Shown here one piece after another: positions 1 through 6,815 of a DNA stretch of 11,967 nucleotides. The translations under genes and the position numbers were made by a program. The stretch's first letter is position 1; every line of letters starts with the position of its first letter. Origin of the DNA: Proteobacteria bacterium UBA5122. GTDB lineage: Bacteria > Pseudomonadota > Gammaproteobacteria > Tenderiales > Tenderiaceae. The notes beneath the pieces are model-generated. The model was not told the origin of the DNA, did no database searches, and saw nothing but the letters and a program-made list of their open reading frames with translations. The stretch lies in contig DHYU01000055.1 of NCBI GenBank assembly GCA_002415485.1, forward strand, positions 1-11,967, read 5' to 3'.

Positions 1-3000
1 CCGGAAGAACTGCCCATCGCCGCCCGCCGCGAGGAGATCGCACGCGCGATTGCGAAACACCAGGTGGTGGTCATCGCCGGCGAAACCGGCTCGGGCAAGA
101 CCACGCAGTTGCCGAAGATCTGCCTTGAGGCCGGGCGCGGTGTTGCCGGGTTGATTGGTCACACGCAGCCGCGTCGACTAGCGGCGCGCAGTGTGGCGGC
201 GCGGATTGCCGAGGAGTTACAGACGCCGCTCGGTGAGGCCGTGGGCTACAAGGTGCGTTTCTCCGATCACACGCAGCCGCACAGCTACATCAAGTTGATG
301 ACCGATGGCATCCTGCTGGCGGAGACGCAAAACGATCGTTTTCTAAATCAATACGACACGCTGATTATCGACGAGGCCCACGAGCGCAGTCTCAATATCG
401 ATTTTCTGCTCGGTTATTTAAAACAGTTATTGCCCAAACGGCCGGATCTGAAACTGATCATCACCTCGGCGACCATCGACACCGAACGCTTTGCCCAGCA
501 CTTCAACGATGCGCCGGTGATTGAGGTCTCCGGGCGCACGTATCCGGTGGAGATGCGTTACCGGCCCTTGCTCGGCGAGGATGACGATGAGCAGGATCGT
601 GATCTGCAACAACGCATTTGCGATGCGGTGGATGAGTTGGCGCAGGAAGGCCTCGGCGATATCTTGATCTTTCTGCCCGGTGAGCGTGAGATCCGCGAGA
701 CGGCCGAGAGTTTGCGCAAACATCATCCACCGCATACCGAGATCCTGCCCTTGTATGCGCGCCTGTCTGCGGCCGATCAGAACAAGGTGTTTCAGACACA
801 CGCCGGACGACGCATTGTGCTGGCGACCAATGTCGCCGAGACATCACTCACCGTGCCGGGGATTCGTTACGTGATCGATCCCGGTTTGGTGCGGATCAGT
901 CGTTACAGCCATCGCACCAAGGTGCAGCGCCTGCCGATCGAAAAGATCTCGCAGGCCTCGGCCAATCAGCGCGCAGGTCGATGCGGGCGTGTCGGGCCGG
1001 GGATTTGTATACGGCTGTATGGTGAAGATGATTTTAATCTGCGCCCTGAATTTACCGATGCCGAGATCCGGCGCAGCAATCTGGCGGCGGTCATTTTGCA
1101 GATGAAGGCCTTGGGCCTGGGTGATATCGAGGCCTTCCCGTTTGTCGAGGCACACGACTCGCGCATGATCAGCGATGGTTACAAGTTGCTGCAGGAGTTG
1201 GGCGCGGTGGATGGCGAACAACGCCTGACCGTGATCGGCAAACAACTGGCGCGTATGCCGATCGATCCGCGTCTGGCGCGCATGGTGCAAGCGGCGAATC
1301 AGGAAGGCTGCTTGCGTGAGGTGTTGATCATCGCCAGTGCCTTGAGTGTGCAGGAGCCGCGTGAGCGGCCACACGATAAACAGCAGGCCGCCGATGAAAA
1401 ACACAAACAGTTTGCCGATCAGGAGTCTGATTTTGTCGCCTATCTCAAGCTGTGGGCGGCCTATCACGAACAGGCGCAGCACCTGAGCAACAATCAATTG
1501 CGCACTTGGTGTCGTGATCAGTTTGTCTCGTATCTGCGCATGCGCGAATGGCAGGATGTCTATGTGCAGTTGAAGACGCTGGTCAAGGAACAAGGCTGGA
1601 CGTTTAACGAACAGGACGCCGATGTCGCGAATATTCATCGTGCGTTGTTATCGGGCCTGCTCGGCAATATCGCCAATCGCAGTGAAAGCAAGGAGCAGGA
1701 ATACAACGGTGCGCGCGGCATCAAGCTGCATATCTTTCCCGGTTCGTCTCTGGCCAAGAAAAAGCCCAAGTGGTTGATGGCCGCTGAACTGGTGGAAACC
1801 TCGCGCCTGTTTGCGCGCACGGTCGCCAAGATCGAGCCGGAGTGGATCGAACAGATGGCGGCCGACCTGTGCAAACGCAGTTATTTTGATCCGCATTGGG
1901 AGAAGAAGGCCGCTGCGGTTATCGCCTATGAACGTTTGACGCTGTACGGTTTGATCATCAATCCGCGGCGGCGCATTCATTATTCAAAAATTAATCCAGC
2001 AGAGGCGCGTGAGTTGTTTATTCGTGGAGCACTGGTGGCGGGCGACTTTCATTGCCAGGCGCCGTTCTTCAAACATAACCAACAGCTGGTGGCCGAGATT
2101 GAATCCTTGGAGGCCAAGTCGCGGCGGCGTGATGTGTTGGTCGATGATGAGGTCTTGTTTCAGTTTTACGATCAACGCCTGCCACAGGCTATTGTCGATG
2201 GTCGTTGCCTGGAGTCATGGCTGAAGACACAGGCAAAAACGCAGCCGCGTATCCTGCATCTTAGTCGTGAAGATTTGATGCAGCACGATGCACAGGCGGT
2301 GACCGAGGCACAGTTCCCCGATCACTATCTGGTGGATGGTATGGCCTTGGCATTGAGTTATCACTTTGAGCCGGGGGCTGCCGATGATGGCGTGACATTG
2401 ATCGTGCCGCTGCCGGCCCTCAATCTGTTGCAGGCGCAGAGTTTTGAATGGCTGGTGCCGGGTTTATTGCAAGAAAAGATCAGTCAGCTGTTGAAGTCCT
2501 TGCCCAAATCCTTGCGCCGTAATTTTGTGCCGGTGCCGAATTTTGCCGATGCCTGTTTGCGCGTGTTGTCACCGCAACAAGGCAATCTGTTGGACGCGCT
2601 GCAACATCAATTAAAGCGGATGACCGGCGTGGAGGTGACGACAGAGGACTGGGATGTCAGCAAGCTGTCGCCGCACATGCGCATGAACTTCAGGGTGGTC
2701 GATGAGCGTGGCAAGACGCTGGCCGAGGGGCGTGACCTGTTGGCCTTGCAACAATCACTGAAAGGCCAGGCCCAGCAAAGTTTCGCTGCGCAACCGTTAT
2801 GGGATGAGGCGCGTGAGGGGCTAACGACCTGGGAGATGGCCGAGTTGCCGGAGCGCGTCGAGTTTGTACGCAATGGTGTGCAGATGTGTGGTTATCCGGC
2901 CTTGTTGGATCAGGGGCAGAGCGTGGCCTTAAAGCTGTTCGACTCCAAGGCCGAGGCCGAGATGGAGACGCGGCAGGGCCTGCAAAGGCTGGTGATGTTG

Positions 3001-3669
3001 GCCTTGCCGGACAAGATGAAATATCTGGCCAAGAATCTGCCGCATTTAAAACAGTCCTGTCTCTATTTTGCGCCGGTCGGTCGCTGTGAAGAATTACAGC
3101 AGGCGATTGTGGAGCGTGTCGTTGATGAAGCCTTTTTTGGCGGGCAATTGCCGCGCACCGAGGCGGAATACGAAGCATGCCTGCAACAAGGTAAACAGCG
3201 TTTGTTGACGGTGGGTAACGAACTGGCTGAACTCGTGCATGACATCCTGGCGGCCTATCATCGTTTGAATAAACGCCTGAAGGGTAAGTTATCACCCGCG
3301 TGGTTGAATGCCGCGGCGGATATCCAGCTACAGATGCAGCATCTGATCTATCCGGGGTTTATCCGTCAAACGCCGCTTGAATGGCTGCGTGAATATCCGC
3401 GTTATATCAGTGCCGCAGAGTTACGCCTGGAGAAACTCACGGGCGCGGTCGACCGCGACCGCCAGTCGATGCTGGAGGTCAAAGCACTGTGGCAGGCCTA
3501 CGAAACGCGGGCCGAGGCGCAGCGGCAACACCAGATCGTTGATCCTGAGCTGGAGACCTATCGCTGGATGCTGGAAGAGCTGCGGGTGTCGTTGTTTGCG
3601 CAGAGCCTGAAGACCAAGATGCCGGTGTCGGTCAAACGTGTACAGCAACAGTTTAAGCTGGTGAAGTAG
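1..3669 (+). CDS. hrpA: ATP-dependent RNA helicase HrpA (5'-truncated by the window edge)
   Basis: DEAH-box RNA helicase; in E. coli HrpA acts on mRNA and translation-related complexes in the cytoplasm. The reading frame is open from base 1 and its first 21 codons already match the HrpA segment before Walker A, so the GTG at 64 is not the start; roughly 70-80 N-terminal residues lie outside. Counting residue 1 at bases 1-3, Walker A GETGSGKT is at 27-34, DEAHERS at 124-130, SAT at 156-158 and motif VI QRAGRCGR at 323-330. An HA2 region follows near 390-480, an OB-like segment near 563-615, and a long C-terminal half (from about 669) typical of HrpA (DUF3418). The 1222 visible residues fit a family length near 1300. 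All helicase motifs are intact. It ends 3 bases from the stop of the convergent pilin gene. Confidence 0.97.
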   Translation, partial: PEELPIAARREEIARAIAKHQVVVIAGETGSGKTTQLPKICLEAGRGVAGLIGHTQPRRLAARSVAARIAEELQTPLGEAVGYKVRFSDHTQPHSYIKLMTDGILLAETQNDRFLNQYDTLIIDEAHERSLNIDFLLGYLKQLLPKRPDLKLIITSATIDTERFAQHFNDAPVIEVSGRTYPVEMRYRPLLGEDDDEQDRDLQQRICDAVDELAQEGLGDILIFLPGEREIRETAESLRKHHPPHTEILPLYARLSAADQNKVFQTHAGRRIVLATNVAETSLTVPGIRYVIDPGLVRISRYSHRTKVQRLPIEKISQASANQRAGRCGRVGPGICIRLYGEDDFNLRPEFTDAEIRRSNLAAVILQMKALGLGDIEAFPFVEAHDSRMISDGYKLLQELGAVDGEQRLTVIGKQLARMPIDPRLARMVQAANQEGCLREVLIIASALSVQEPRERPHDKQQAADEKHKQFADQESDFVAYLKLWAAYHEQAQHLSNNQLRTWCRDQFVSYLRMREWQDVYVQLKTLVKEQGWTFNEQDADVANIHRALLSGLLGNIANRSESKEQEYNGARGIKLHIFPGSSLAKKKPKWLMAAELVETSRLFARTVAKIEPEWIEQMAADLCKRSYFDPHWEKKAAAVIAYERLTLYGLIINPRRRIHYSKINPAEARELFIRGALVAGDFHCQAPFFKHNQQLVAEIESLEAKSRRRDVLVDDEVLFQFYDQRLPQAIVDGRCLESWLKTQAKTQPRILHLSREDLMQHDAQAVTEAQFPDHYLVDGMALALSYHFEPGAADDGVTLIVPLPALNLLQAQSFEWLVPGLLQEKISQLLKSLPKSLRRNFVPVPNFADACLRVLSPQQGNLLDALQHQLKRMTGVEVTTEDWDVSKLSPHMRMNFRVVDERGKTLAEGRDLLALQQSLKGQAQQSFAAQPLWDEAREGLTTWEMAELPERVEFVRNGVQMCGYPALLDQGQSVALKLFDSKAEAEMETRQGLQRLVMLALPDKMKYLAKNLPHLKQSCLYFAPVGRCEELQQAIVERVVDEAFFGGQLPRTEAEYEACLQQGKQRLLTVGNELAELVHDILAAYHRLNKRLKGKLSPAWLNAAADIQLQMQHLIYPGFIRQTPLEWLREYPRYISAAELRLEKLTGAVDRDRQSMLEVKALWQAYETRAEAQRQHQIVDPELETYRWMLEELRVSLFAQSLKTKMPVSVKRVQQQFKLVK

Positions 3670-3672
3670 TGC

Positions 3673-4122
3673 CTAGTCACATCCCTGGGGGCGAAATTTC
3701 TCAGGGATTTGATTGCCGAGGCATCGCCATTCCATGTGGCCATTAATGATGCTGGGTTGTAAGACTAATTTGTGGTCGTTGCCTAGAGATGGCAGCTTGT
3801 TTGTGTTGAAGGTAATGGTGATTGAGCCAGCACTTGGCGTGTCGCTGATCTCTATGCTCTCCAGCCACAGGTGTTGATAGGTGTCTTGGTGATTGAGTCC
3901 GACCTGTTGATTGGTCACCGGGATCATGCCATTGATGTAAAAGTATTGAGAGACACTGCTTTTGAATGAGGCTGCACTTTGCAGGCCGGTGCTGACTTTG
4001 GTTTTGGTTTGATAGTCTTGGTACAGCGGAATGGAAATCATTAACAGAATACTGCCAATGAGCATGGCCATGAGTAATTCTACCAATGTAAAACCTGAGT
4101 TTTGCTTGCGCATAGCGGTCAT
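3673..4122 (-). CDS. Type IV pilin (PilA/PilE-like) with class III signal peptide
   Basis: A 149-residue type IV pilin precursor, expected to be cleaved and N-methylated by prepilin peptidase PilD and built into a pilus. The short charged leader ends at G10, followed by F11-TLVE with the conserved Glu at mature position 5, then a hydrophobic helix to about residue 34. The C-terminus has the classic disulfide D-region: Trp133-x-Cys134 and Cys148, 13 residues apart. This resembles major pilins more than minor pseudopilins. The ATG at 4122 overlaps the upstream stop (TAATG); a second ATG at 4113 would give a 7-residue leader, also typical, and neither has a clear Shine-Dalgarno, suggesting translational coupling. 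No pilus assembly genes are in view, so it may be an orphan pilin. The region is visibly AT-richer than hrpA. Confidence 0.9.
   Translation of the reverse strand: MTAMRKQNSGFTLVELLMAMLIGSILLMISIPLYQDYQTKTKVSTGLQSAASFKSSVSQYFYINGMIPVTNQQVGLNHQDTYQHLWLESIEISDTPSAGSITITFNTNKLPSLGNDHKLVLQPSIINGHMEWRCLGNQIPEKFRPQGCD
3681..3714 (+). terminator. Candidate hrpA terminator hairpin inside the pilin 3' end
   Basis: Twelve bases after the hrpA stop, ATCCCTG (3681-3687) pairs perfectly with CAGGGAT (3702-3708), and the stem can extend inward by GU/GC pairs. It is followed on the + strand by TTTGATT, an imperfect T tract. The hairpin lies within the last codons of the opposing pilin gene. On the - strand no T tract follows, so it would serve hrpA only. 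The weak T tract keeps confidence moderate. Confidence 0.42.
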
Positions 4123-4676
4123 TAGGTCTTTTGGTTGTCGTTGTCTGGTGTGCCGCTATTGGCGGTTTTGTCGGCACTGTCGAGTTTAAAGTGAGCGAGT
4201 GTTGTTTTTAATTGTTGGTATTGCTGTTCAGCTTCAGGTGAATGGGTGATGTGGGGGGCAAGTGCATCGCAGGTCTGTTGCGCGAGTTTAATCTGTTCGC
4301 GTAAGGTGCTGACGGTGTCATTGAGCTGATCCTTGACCTCGTGGAAATGATCCTTCTCCCGCAGCCTCATCGTAAAGCTGAGGTCCCCCTGCTTCATGGC
4401 TACTAGATATCGTTCCAACACAAACAGTGGTCCGGCGATGCGATTGCTAACGATAAGTTTGTAACGAAACACTATCAACAGTGCCAGGATCTCAATGCCC
4501 GCGATACTGGTGACAATGATCAGCTTCAGGCGTTGAAAGTCAGCAGCTGAGTCGAGAAACAAATAACCCGCAGCGATGATCAGATTGATGGTGATAAAGA
4601 TAATCAGCAGCCCTTCCATAATGTGGCTGTGCTGAAAGTCTTTTTTAACAATGTACTGTTTGCGTTTGTTGCTCAT
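4122..4676 (-). CDS. Two-TM membrane protein with HAMP-like segment, no output domain
   Basis: A 184-residue inner-membrane protein of the kind often annotated as a methyl-accepting chemotaxis-like or HAMP protein. Visible parts: a basic N-terminus, TM1 at about 20-41, TM2 at about 52-72, then a HAMP-like segment (about 73-130) beginning near SNRIAGPL (77-84) with a GDLS turn and a charged amphipathic helix. The C-terminal tail (about 131-184) is hydrophilic and low in complexity. There is no kinase, GGDEF or MCP signalling hairpin, so it cannot signal alone as a usual sensor does. Its stop overlaps the pilin start by one base, so the two are very probably co-translated. AGGGA five bases before ATG 4676 serves as ribosome binding site. 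A role in assembling or sensing the pilin is inference from position only. Confidence 0.8.
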   Translation of the reverse strand: MSNKRKQYIVKKDFQHSHIMEGLLIIFITINLIIAAGYLFLDSAADFQRLKLIIVTSIAGIEILALLIVFRYKLIVSNRIAGPLFVLERYLVAMKQGDLSFTMRLREKDHFHEVKDQLNDTVSTLREQIKLAQQTCDALAPHITHSPEAEQQYQQLKTTLAHFKLDSADKTANSGTPDNDNQKT

Positions 4677-4737
4677 GGTCGTCCCTGGTGATAGTTGGGG
4701 CTCAGCTGTGGCTATCGGCAGCTGGCGGGTTATTTGT

Positions 4738-4765
4738 AATGTAACCCAACCTCAGCGGTTCGCAA
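4738..4765 (-). promoter_or_regulatory. Candidate sigma-70 promoter for the HAMP/pilin cassette
   Basis: On the - strand TTGCGA (4765-4760) and TACATT (4743-4738) are 16 bases apart, each matching 4 of 6 consensus bases. They lie just past the apaG stop and about 60 bases before the HAMP gene start. A 6-bp inverted repeat GGGTTA/TAACCC (4727-4747) overlaps the -10 box and could be an operator or chance. The call rests on pattern only. Confidence 0.35.
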
Positions 4766-4766
4766 A

Positions 4767-5147
4767 TTAATTGAGGCTATGTGGAATGGCGAGGGTGAAG
4801 GGGCGTATGTTGGCGATGAAGTGTGTGCCGAGGTCGTCGGTCATGTCGTAGTGGCCGTGCATGGCACCGACCGGGGTGTTGAGGATGGTGCCGCTGGTGT
4901 ATTCGAAGTGTTCGCCGGGGTGCAGATAGGGTTGTTTGCCGATCACGCCCTCGCCATGCACCTGTTCTTCCTGGCCATTGGCATCGGTGATGTACCAATG
5001 GCGATGCGTCAGGCGCGCGGCCACTGAGCCTTCGTTGTGGATGGTGATGGTGTAGGCGAACACGTAGCGATGTGACTCCGGGAGCGACTGCTCTGGCAGA
5101 TAGCGGGTTTGCACGTCGATGCGGATATTATGATCTGTGTCGCTCAT
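4767..5147 (-). CDS. apaG: ApaG protein
   Basis: A 126-residue ApaG, a small immunoglobulin-like beta-sandwich protein linked in enterobacteria to Co2+/Mg2+ homeostasis; its molecular activity is not settled. Alignment from memory to E. coli ApaG (125 aa) is near end to end: the N-terminal RYVFAYTITI strand (27-36), the WYIT segment (51-54), the glycine loop GEGVIG (65-70), YTSGTILNTPVGAMHGHY (83-100) and the terminal FTLAIP (117-122). The family's usual partners surA, pdxA, rsmA and apaH are absent, so it stands alone here. It is divergent from arsC across 132 bases and upstream of the HAMP/pilin pair on the same strand. ATG 5147 has only a weak GAGAG ribosome binding site before it. Confidence 0.95.
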   Translation of the reverse strand: MSDTDHNIRIDVQTRYLPEQSLPESHRYVFAYTITIHNEGSVAARLTHRHWYITDANGQEEQVHGEGVIGKQPYLHPGEHFEYTSGTILNTPVGAMHGHYDMTDDLGTHFIANIRPFTLAIPHSLN

Positions 5148-5279
5148 GGTCTCTCAACTATGGTCTGGGGGCGGTATGATACGCCTTTGCCGTGTTCTGG
5201 CCGGATTGCGCAGCATCTTACTCTACTATTGCGCTGTGGCCTAGAATGAGTCTAAAGCTGTTATTGAGAGGAGAGTTTG
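5148..5279. other. Divergent apaG/arsC intergenic region
   Basis: This 132-base gap must hold the promoters of both apaG (-) and arsC (+). TATGAT at 5175-5180 (also readable as TATCAT on the - strand) and TAGAAT at 5242-5247 are possible -10 boxes, the latter with a weak TTACTC at 5218-5223. None has a convincing -35 partner, so no individual promoter is claimed. Confidence 0.4.
5269..5273 (+). promoter_or_regulatory. Ribosome binding site fixing the arsC start at ATG 5280
   Basis: AGGAG at 5269-5273 sits 6 bases before ATG 5280. The in-frame TTG at 5277 would have only a 3-base spacing, so ATG 5280 is preferred. Confidence 0.75.
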
Positions 5280-5627
5280 ATGTCTGTGCAGATCTATCAC
5301 AATCCACGTTGTTCCAAGTCGCGCCAGACCTTGCAGTTGTTGCAGGAGCAGGGGATCGAGCCGCAGGTGATTGAATACCTGAAGACGCCGCCGAGCAAGG
5401 CCAAGCTGAAAGAGATCCTGAAGATGCTGGCGCTGGAGCCACGGCAGCTGATGCGCAACGGCGAAGATGAATATCAGGCGCTGGGCTTGGACGATGAGAG
5501 CCTGAAGAAGGATCAGTTGATCGAGGCGATGGTCGCCCATCCCAAGCTGATCGAACGGCCGATTGTGGTGGCCAACGGCAAGGCGGCGATCGGGAGGCCG
5601 CCGGAAGCGGTGCTGGATATCCTTTGA
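5280..5627 (+). CDS. arsC: ArsC-family glutaredoxin-dependent arsenate reductase, YfgD type
   Basis: A 115-residue cytosolic thioredoxin-fold protein of the ArsC family, which reduces arsenate to arsenite with glutathione and glutaredoxin. The catalytic Cys11 sits in HNPRCSKSR (7-15), and the three arginines that bind the oxyanion in plasmid R773 ArsC are at equivalent places: R59, R93 (in ERPIVV) and R106 (in IGRPPE). The sequence resembles the chromosomal E. coli YfgD more than plasmid ArsC, and there is no arsR, arsB or other resistance gene nearby, so a housekeeping redox role is possible. Its stop is 2 bases before the srkA ATG, so the two form an operon. The physiological substrate is not shown by sequence. 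Confidence 0.92.
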   Translation: MSVQIYHNPRCSKSRQTLQLLQEQGIEPQVIEYLKTPPSKAKLKEILKMLALEPRQLMRNGEDEYQALGLDDESLKKDQLIEAMVAHPKLIERPIVVANGKAAIGRPPEAVLDIL

Positions 5628-5629
5628 GC

Positions 5630-6613
5630 ATGGATATGCAAACGCCTTACGCGGGCCTGAGTCCGGATCTGGTGCTGGAGGCGATCGAGTCGCGCGGTTA
5701 TTTTTGCGACGGCCGACAGTTGGCGCTCAATAGTTACGAGAACCGGGTCTATCAGGTTGGCATCGAGAATAGTGCGCCGCTGGTGGCCAAGTTCTACCGG
5801 CCGGGGCGTTGGACGGATGCGCAGATCCTTGAGGAGCACGCCTTTGTGCGGGAGCTGGCCGAGCAGGAGATCCCGGCGGTGCCGCCCTTGGTCGATGAGT
5901 CCGGTGCTACCTTGTTCGAGCATGGCGGCTATCGCTTTAGTCTCTATCGTCGTCAGGGCGGGCGTCAGCCCGAGCTCGACTGCGATGAGCATCTGCAATG
6001 GTTGGGGCGTTTTATCGGGCGTATCCATCGTGTGGGCGCGGTACAGCGTTATCAGGTACGGCCGCGGCTGGATATCGAGAGCTTTGGCCGCGCCTCATAT
6101 CAATATGTGCTCGAGAATGGTTTTGTCGCCCGTGAACTGGAGGCGGCCTATCGCAGTGTGGCCGAGGATGCGTTGGCGCGGGTCGAGGCTTGTTTCGACA
6201 TGGTGGGGCCGGTGCGGCAGATCCGTCTGCATGGCGATTGCCACGTCGGCAATGTGCTGTGGACCGACCAGGGGCCGCACTTTGTCGACTTTGACGATAG
6301 CCGCATGGGGCCCGCGGTGCAGGATCTGTGGATGTTGTTGTCTGGTGATGCGGCGCAGCGCTCGCAGCAACTGGCGCGGGTGCTGGAGGGCTATCATCAG
6401 TTTGCCGATTTTGATCCGCTGGAGTTGGGTTTGATCGAGGCGCTGCGCACGCTGCGCCTGATGCACTATTCGGCCTGGATTGCGCGTCGCTGGCAGGACC
6501 CCGCCTTTCCGGTGGCCTTCCCGTGGTTCGATAGTCCACGTTATTGGGAGGAACAGGTGTTGTCGCTGCGCGAGCAGATGGCGGCGATGGATGAGCCGGC
6601 ACTGAGCTATTAG
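5630..6613 (+). CDS. srkA: Stress response kinase A (YihE family Ser/Thr kinase)
   Basis: A 327-residue protein kinase of the aminoglycoside-phosphotransferase/choline-kinase fold. In E. coli SrkA (328 aa) is a Cpx-controlled kinase that limits stress-induced cell death. Visible landmarks: NSYENRVYQ at 34-42 (nucleotide loop region), Lys54 in VAKFYRP, LEEH at 67-70, catalytic HGDCHVGN at 201-208 with Asp203, and metal-binding DFDD at 220-223, followed by GPAVQDLWMLL. All catalytic residues are present. ATG 5630 is preferred, since a TTG at 5624 overlaps the arsC stop. The ribosome binding site is weak, consistent with coupling to arsC. In E. coli the gene precedes dsbA; here it lies between ArsC-like and glutaredoxin-like genes. 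Confidence 0.95.
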   Translation: MDMQTPYAGLSPDLVLEAIESRGYFCDGRQLALNSYENRVYQVGIENSAPLVAKFYRPGRWTDAQILEEHAFVRELAEQEIPAVPPLVDESGATLFEHGGYRFSLYRRQGGRQPELDCDEHLQWLGRFIGRIHRVGAVQRYQVRPRLDIESFGRASYQYVLENGFVARELEAAYRSVAEDALARVEACFDMVGPVRQIRLHGDCHVGNVLWTDQGPHFVDFDDSRMGPAVQDLWMLLSGDAAQRSQQLARVLEGYHQFADFDPLELGLIEALRTLRLMHYSAWIARRWQDPAFPVAFPWFDSPRYWEEQVLSLREQMAAMDEPALSY

Positions 6614-6673
6614 TATGAACAGGCCCTAAATACGATTAGCAAAATCTCGCTGTGTCGTCGGGCTTGGGCTTTG

Positions 6674-6689
6674 TGGCACAATGGCTGCG
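6674..6689 (+). promoter_or_regulatory. Possible sigma-54 (-24/-12) promoter
   Basis: TGGCAC at 6674-6679 is followed after 5 bases by CTGC (6685-6688), giving the GG-N10-GC spacing required for RpoN. The consensus is TGGCAC-N5-TTGC; the mismatches are T to C in the -12 box and G in place of A/T just after it. A start near 6700 would leave about 115 bases of leader. Enhancer sites were not identified. Confidence 0.25.
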
Positions 6690-6768
6690 ATGTTGCGCTG
6701 ATCGACCGGGGTGGAGATCAGTATGATGTTGAAACTGTGAACGTTATTTTTCCTGGTGAGGCATTATT

Positions 6769-6810
6769 GTGAGCGTTACTACGAAAAGGAACGCAGTGAG
6801 CGGGGTGTAG
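6769..6810 (+). other. Possible 13-codon upstream ORF (leader peptide)
   Basis: GTG 6769 opens a frame ending at TAG 6808-6810, encoding VSVTTKRNAVSGV (first residue Met if used). GGTGAGG at 6755-6761 lies at a good distance. The stop is 5 bases before ATG 6816, an arrangement that permits termination-reinitiation. It could equally be chance. Confidence 0.22.
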
Positions 6811-6815
6811 TGGTT

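Larger units (their letters stand above)
6614..6815 (+). other. Long leader between srkA and the glutaredoxin-like gene
   Basis: These 202 bases hold no convincing full gene. They contain a sigma-54-like motif (6674-6689), an inverted repeat CTGATC/GATCAG (6698-6703 and 6716-6721) whose 12-base loop includes GGAG, and two tiny open frames (6723-6740 and 6769-6810), each with a plausible ribosome binding site. No terminator for srkA is visible, so read-through from arsC-srkA is possible. Confidence 0.5.

Noticed and set aside
64..66. GTG as the start of hrpA
   Set aside because: The frame is open to base 1 and encodes conserved HrpA residues before Walker A; the true start is upstream of the window.
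844..1638. A 264-codon open frame antisense to hrpA
   Set aside because: It lies wholly within conserved HrpA motifs, has no recognisable domain, and its composition is that of a reverse-strand shadow of a GC-rich gene.
6756..6815. 20-residue N-terminal extension of the glutaredoxin-like protein from GTG 6756
   Set aside because: No ribosome binding site sits before GTG 6756, and the added residues are charged and unlike a glutaredoxin; ATG 6816 gives normal length. Not fully excluded.
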